From: JAPOKJ01 sp031421635
Lineage (GTDB): Bacteria > Pseudomonadota > Gammaproteobacteria > Burkholderiales > Burkholderiaceae_E
Length of the DNA: 64,000 nt
Reading direction: 5' to 3'
Assembly (NCBI GenBank): GCA_031421635.1
Contig: JANOPA010000115.1
Span: 33,016 to 97,015 of the forward strand
The position numbers and the translations under genes are program-made. Below, piece by piece: positions 61,622 through 64,000 of this stretch (position 1 is its first letter; each line of letters opens with the position of its first letter). Under the pieces are notes generated by a model. That model was given only the letters and a program-made list of their open reading frames with translations. It was not told where the DNA came from and did not search any database.

Positions 61622-63751
61622 GTGAATTTTCACCATTCAGAAATTGCGATAACAAGCGCCTTCGGATCAAACCGAGATGCGGTTCAAAAAACGAGCTTTA
61701 GCTTGCTCTTCATGCTTGCGGCGGCTACCTGCTTAGCCCACCCCCAACCTAAGGAAGACGAGAACCAGGAGTTGCCCGAGATCAAAGTCCGAGCACAGCC
61801 CAGCAACAGCATCGGCACCACCGACGCAGCTTCGGAAGGTACGGTGTCGGCGCAGCGTATTCAGGCCAGGCCGGTATTACGTCCAGGCGATCTATTAGAG
61901 GCAGTACCGGGCATGATTGTCACTCAACACTCCGGAGATGGAAAAGCCAATCAATATTTTTTGCGCGGCTTCAATCTCGATCACGGCACTGATTTTTCGA
62001 TCAGTGTGGCCGGTATACCCATCAATTTACCGACACATGCACATGGACATGGTTACACCGACCTGAACTTTCTACTGCCCGAATTGGTGGACCGAATCGA
62101 CTATCGCAAAGGGCCGTACTTTTCCTCGAATGGTGATTTCTCTTCGGCTGGTTCCGCCGCAATTCGTCTTCGCAATCGCGTGTCAGAACCCTTTAGTCAA
62201 TTGACAATTGGGCAGTATGGATATCACCGTCTGTTTAGCGCAGGTTCTACCGAGCTCGCGAGCGGCGCCAATTTGCTAGCCGGGTTGGAGCTCATGAATC
62301 AAAACGGACCTTGGGATAACCCTGAGGGCCTGCGCAAGATAAATGGCCTCCTACGCTATTCGCGAGGAAGTGCGAGCGACGGTTTCGATGTCACCCTCAT
62401 GGCGTACAACGCTCGCTGGAACAGCACCGATCAAATCCCGCAACGTGCGATTGACTCTGGGACAATCACACGCTTTGGTGCAATTGATCCAAGCGCCGGA
62501 GGACAAACCTCTCGCTATAGCCTTTCTACGCAATGGAAAAAAGCTTTGCAAGATGGGTCCATTCAAGCTTCAGCCTATCTGCTTCGCTATGAGCTTCAGC
62601 TCTTCTCAAACTTTACCTATTTCAGAGACAACCTTACCCAAGGCGATCAATTCCTACAACAGGATAGCCGGACTGTTTTCGGTACCGAGCTAAAACGACT
62701 ATGGGCCATGAAGCTCGCTGGCTTCGAGACCCATCACGAGCTCGGTCTTCAAGTTCGCCATGATCGAATTAGGGTCGGCCTTTTCGACTCTAGCGCTCGC
62801 GTAGTGACTGCAACCACCCGGGATGATCGCGTTGCTCAGACAAGTCTTGGTCTATTTGGGGAATCTGGCATCACTTGGACGCCCTGGCTACGCACCACGG
62901 CGGGCCTGCGCGCAGACCACTTTCATTGGAATGTCCAAAACCAGATCGCCGCGAGCGCGGGCATTAATTCAGGAAGCACGAGCGACCTCTTAGTGTCACC
63001 CAAACTGGCCGTGATCTTAGGGCCTTGGTCCAAAACCGAATACTTCATGAACTGGGGCCGTGGTTTTCACAGCAATGATGGTCGCGGCACGGTCACCCGA
63101 GTCGACCCAAAATCAGGCCAAGTGGTGACGCCGGTGACGGGATTGGTGAGGACCACAGGGTACGAACTTGGTATGCGCTCTCAGTGGGTGCCAAATCTAC
63201 AAACTTCTCTCGCGCTGTGGCGACTCGAGATTGGATCCGAATTACTCTTTGTCGGCGATGCGGGAACGACGGAGCCGAGCCGCCCTAGCCTCCGGCAGGG
63301 CATTGAATGGAACAATCGCTACACACCCTTACCGTGGTTGGAATTTAACCTGGACTTAGCGCTTTCTCGCGCCCGCTTCATGGATGCAGATCCGGCCGGC
63401 CCTTATGTTCCCGGGTCAGTCTCGCGGGTCGTATCCGCATCGGTGACAGTGCAGAACCTGGGTGCGTGGTCAGGAAGCTTGCAAGCACGCTACATCGGAC
63501 CGCGCCCGCTGATCGAGGACCAATCGGTCATGGCAGCCTCGTCCGCCCTGCTAAACTTACGCCTTGGTTATCGCGTCAGGAAAGGCTTGGATATTTCAGT
63601 GGATGTATTCAATCTTGCCAATCGTAAAGTGAATGACATCGAGTACTACTACGCTTCGCGCTTAAGAGGCGAAAGTGCCGAACAAAATGATCGTCACATA
63701 CACCCCGCCGAGCCACGTTCAGTGCGACTCAGCGCTAGGTTAGAGTTTTAA
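61622..63751 (+). CDS. TonB-dependent outer-membrane receptor
   Basis: A 709-residue receptor. The leader is followed by a plug domain (about 75-190; DLLEAVPGMIVTQHSGDGKA, FLRGFNLDHGTDF, HAHGHGYTDLN) and a barrel ending in Phe (RLEF). The plug holds a His-rich patch, HAHGHG, and the upstream gene encodes a His-rich protein, so a metal or metal complex is a plausible ligand. Start GTG 61622 has AGGAG 8 nt upstream. The 209 bp before it hold no other clear gene. Confidence 0.9.
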   Translation: MNFHHSEIAITSAFGSNRDAVQKTSFSLLFMLAAATCLAHPQPKEDENQELPEIKVRAQPSNSIGTTDAASEGTVSAQRIQARPVLRPGDLLEAVPGMIVTQHSGDGKANQYFLRGFNLDHGTDFSISVAGIPINLPTHAHGHGYTDLNFLLPELVDRIDYRKGPYFSSNGDFSSAGSAAIRLRNRVSEPFSQLTIGQYGYHRLFSAGSTELASGANLLAGLELMNQNGPWDNPEGLRKINGLLRYSRGSASDGFDVTLMAYNARWNSTDQIPQRAIDSGTITRFGAIDPSAGGQTSRYSLSTQWKKALQDGSIQASAYLLRYELQLFSNFTYFRDNLTQGDQFLQQDSRTVFGTELKRLWAMKLAGFETHHELGLQVRHDRIRVGLFDSSARVVTATTRDDRVAQTSLGLFGESGITWTPWLRTTAGLRADHFHWNVQNQIAASAGINSGSTSDLLVSPKLAVILGPWSKTEYFMNWGRGFHSNDGRGTVTRVDPKSGQVVTPVTGLVRTTGYELGMRSQWVPNLQTSLALWRLEIGSELLFVGDAGTTEPSRPSLRQGIEWNNRYTPLPWLEFNLDLALSRARFMDADPAGPYVPGSVSRVVSASVTVQNLGAWSGSLQARYIGPRPLIEDQSVMAASSALLNLRLGYRVRKGLDISVDVFNLANRKVNDIEYYYASRLRGESAEQNDRHIHPAEPRSVRLSARLEF

Positions 63752-63769
63752 TCTACAGGGCCAATAAAC

Positions 63770-63943
63770 ATGCGTATTAAAGCATCGGCGCTTTGGATCA
63801 GTCGCTTGGAAGTGCTCATTGCGATTGGGTTTTCCCGAGCCGTCAATGCTCAACCCGCTCCACAGACAGCAACCCGTCCGGAGGTTAATGTCGCCGGCTC
63901 AACGCCGTCAGCCCTCCAAATTACGGATGTCGTCGCGCGCTAG
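63770..63943 (+). CDS. Short exported-protein-like ORF, possibly a gene remnant
   Basis: A 57-residue frame beginning 18 bp after the TonB receptor stop. It starts MRIKASALWISR, looks like a signal peptide ending near VNAQ, and then a short PEVNVAGSTPSAL stretch before TAG. It reads like the start of a secreted protein cut short, or a small secreted peptide. No other frame continues it. Confidence 0.35.
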   Translation: MRIKASALWISRLEVLIAIGFSRAVNAQPAPQTATRPEVNVAGSTPSALQITDVVAR

Positions 63944-63944
63944 A

Positions 63945-64000
63945 TTGAAGAAGCATAAGTACTTATGGGGATATCTTTCGTGGCTTTACGAGGCTAAGTG
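63945..64000 (+). CDS. Possible start of a gene cut by the window edge
   Basis: From TTG 63945 the frame is open to the end of the window and encodes 18 residues rich in Trp and Tyr (KKHKYLWGYLSWLYEAK). No clear ribosome site is seen, and it is too short to classify. It may be chance. Confidence 0.15.
   Translation, partial: MKKHKYLWGYLSWLYEAK

Noticed and set aside
61246..61701. A 151-codon frame bridging the His-rich gene and the second TonB receptor
   Set aside because: It overlaps two better genes in another frame and its translation has no domain or leader.

Overview
The window looks like a chromosomal segment of a betaproteobacterium, most likely order Burkholderiales. Three things point there. 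It has a complete division and cell wall (dcw) cluster running mraZ to ftsZ, followed by a peroxiredoxin and lpxC. It has the block secA / M23 peptidase / argJ / DUF815 ATPase / Nudix / yacG / zapD / coaE / pilD / pilC / pilB next to proB / obgE / rpmA / rplU / ispB. It also has several solitary Bug (TctC-type) periplasmic binding proteins, which are greatly expanded in this order. Genus cannot be fixed from sequence alone. No rRNA, tRNA, CRISPR array, insertion sequence or prophage was seen.

Layout. 1-12 kb is an accessory metabolic and transport region: an ABC exporter, an altronate/galactarate-type dehydratase coupled to a TonB-dependent receptor, a threonine aldolase, a DUF5666 repeat lipoprotein under a clear promoter with an overlapping palindrome, a DUF6882-like protein, an RraA-fold aldolase overlapping a Bug protein, and a His-rich secreted protein. 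11.7-16.7 kb is conserved housekeeping: proB, obgE, rpmA, rplU (with an unusual C-terminal helix-hairpin-helix extension) and ispB. 16.7-24.7 kb is again accessory: four more solute-binding proteins, a PPK2 kinase, and a sugar-acid dehydratase (IlvD/Edd) in a three-gene operon with a zinc-ribbon membrane protein and a Bug protein. 24.8-42.3 kb holds a CorC/HlyC-type membrane protein, the type IV pilus genes pilB-pilC-pilD, coaE-zapD-yacG, the Nudix/DUF815/argJ group, secA, an M23 peptidase, a DciA-like protein, a DeoR-family regulator, lpxC and a peroxiredoxin. 42.3-60 kb is the dcw cluster, all on the minus strand and tightly packed, from a mraZ promoter near 60.07 kb to a double hairpin just after ftsZ. 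60-64 kb has a DUF3455 lipoprotein, a His-rich small protein and a second TonB-dependent receptor, which together suggest metal uptake.

How the parts work together. The dcw genes make and polymerise peptidoglycan precursor and assemble the divisome; zapD, secA, lpxC and the M23 peptidase add envelope functions. The accessory parts combine outer-membrane receptors, periplasmic binding proteins and sugar-acid dehydratases or aldolases, consistent with scavenging of organic acids. No matching inner-membrane permease lies in the window, so the binding proteins must use permeases encoded elsewhere.

Most notable observations: pilB carries an in-frame TGA where a cysteine codon is expected, with the rest of the gene intact; FtsZ has lysine in place of a glycine of its GTP-binding signature loop; ribosomal protein L21 is fused to a helix-hairpin-helix domain; and a 27-bp-arm inverted repeat lies between the DeoR-family gene and lpxC. 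I did not find convincing evidence of a wholly new multi-gene system.
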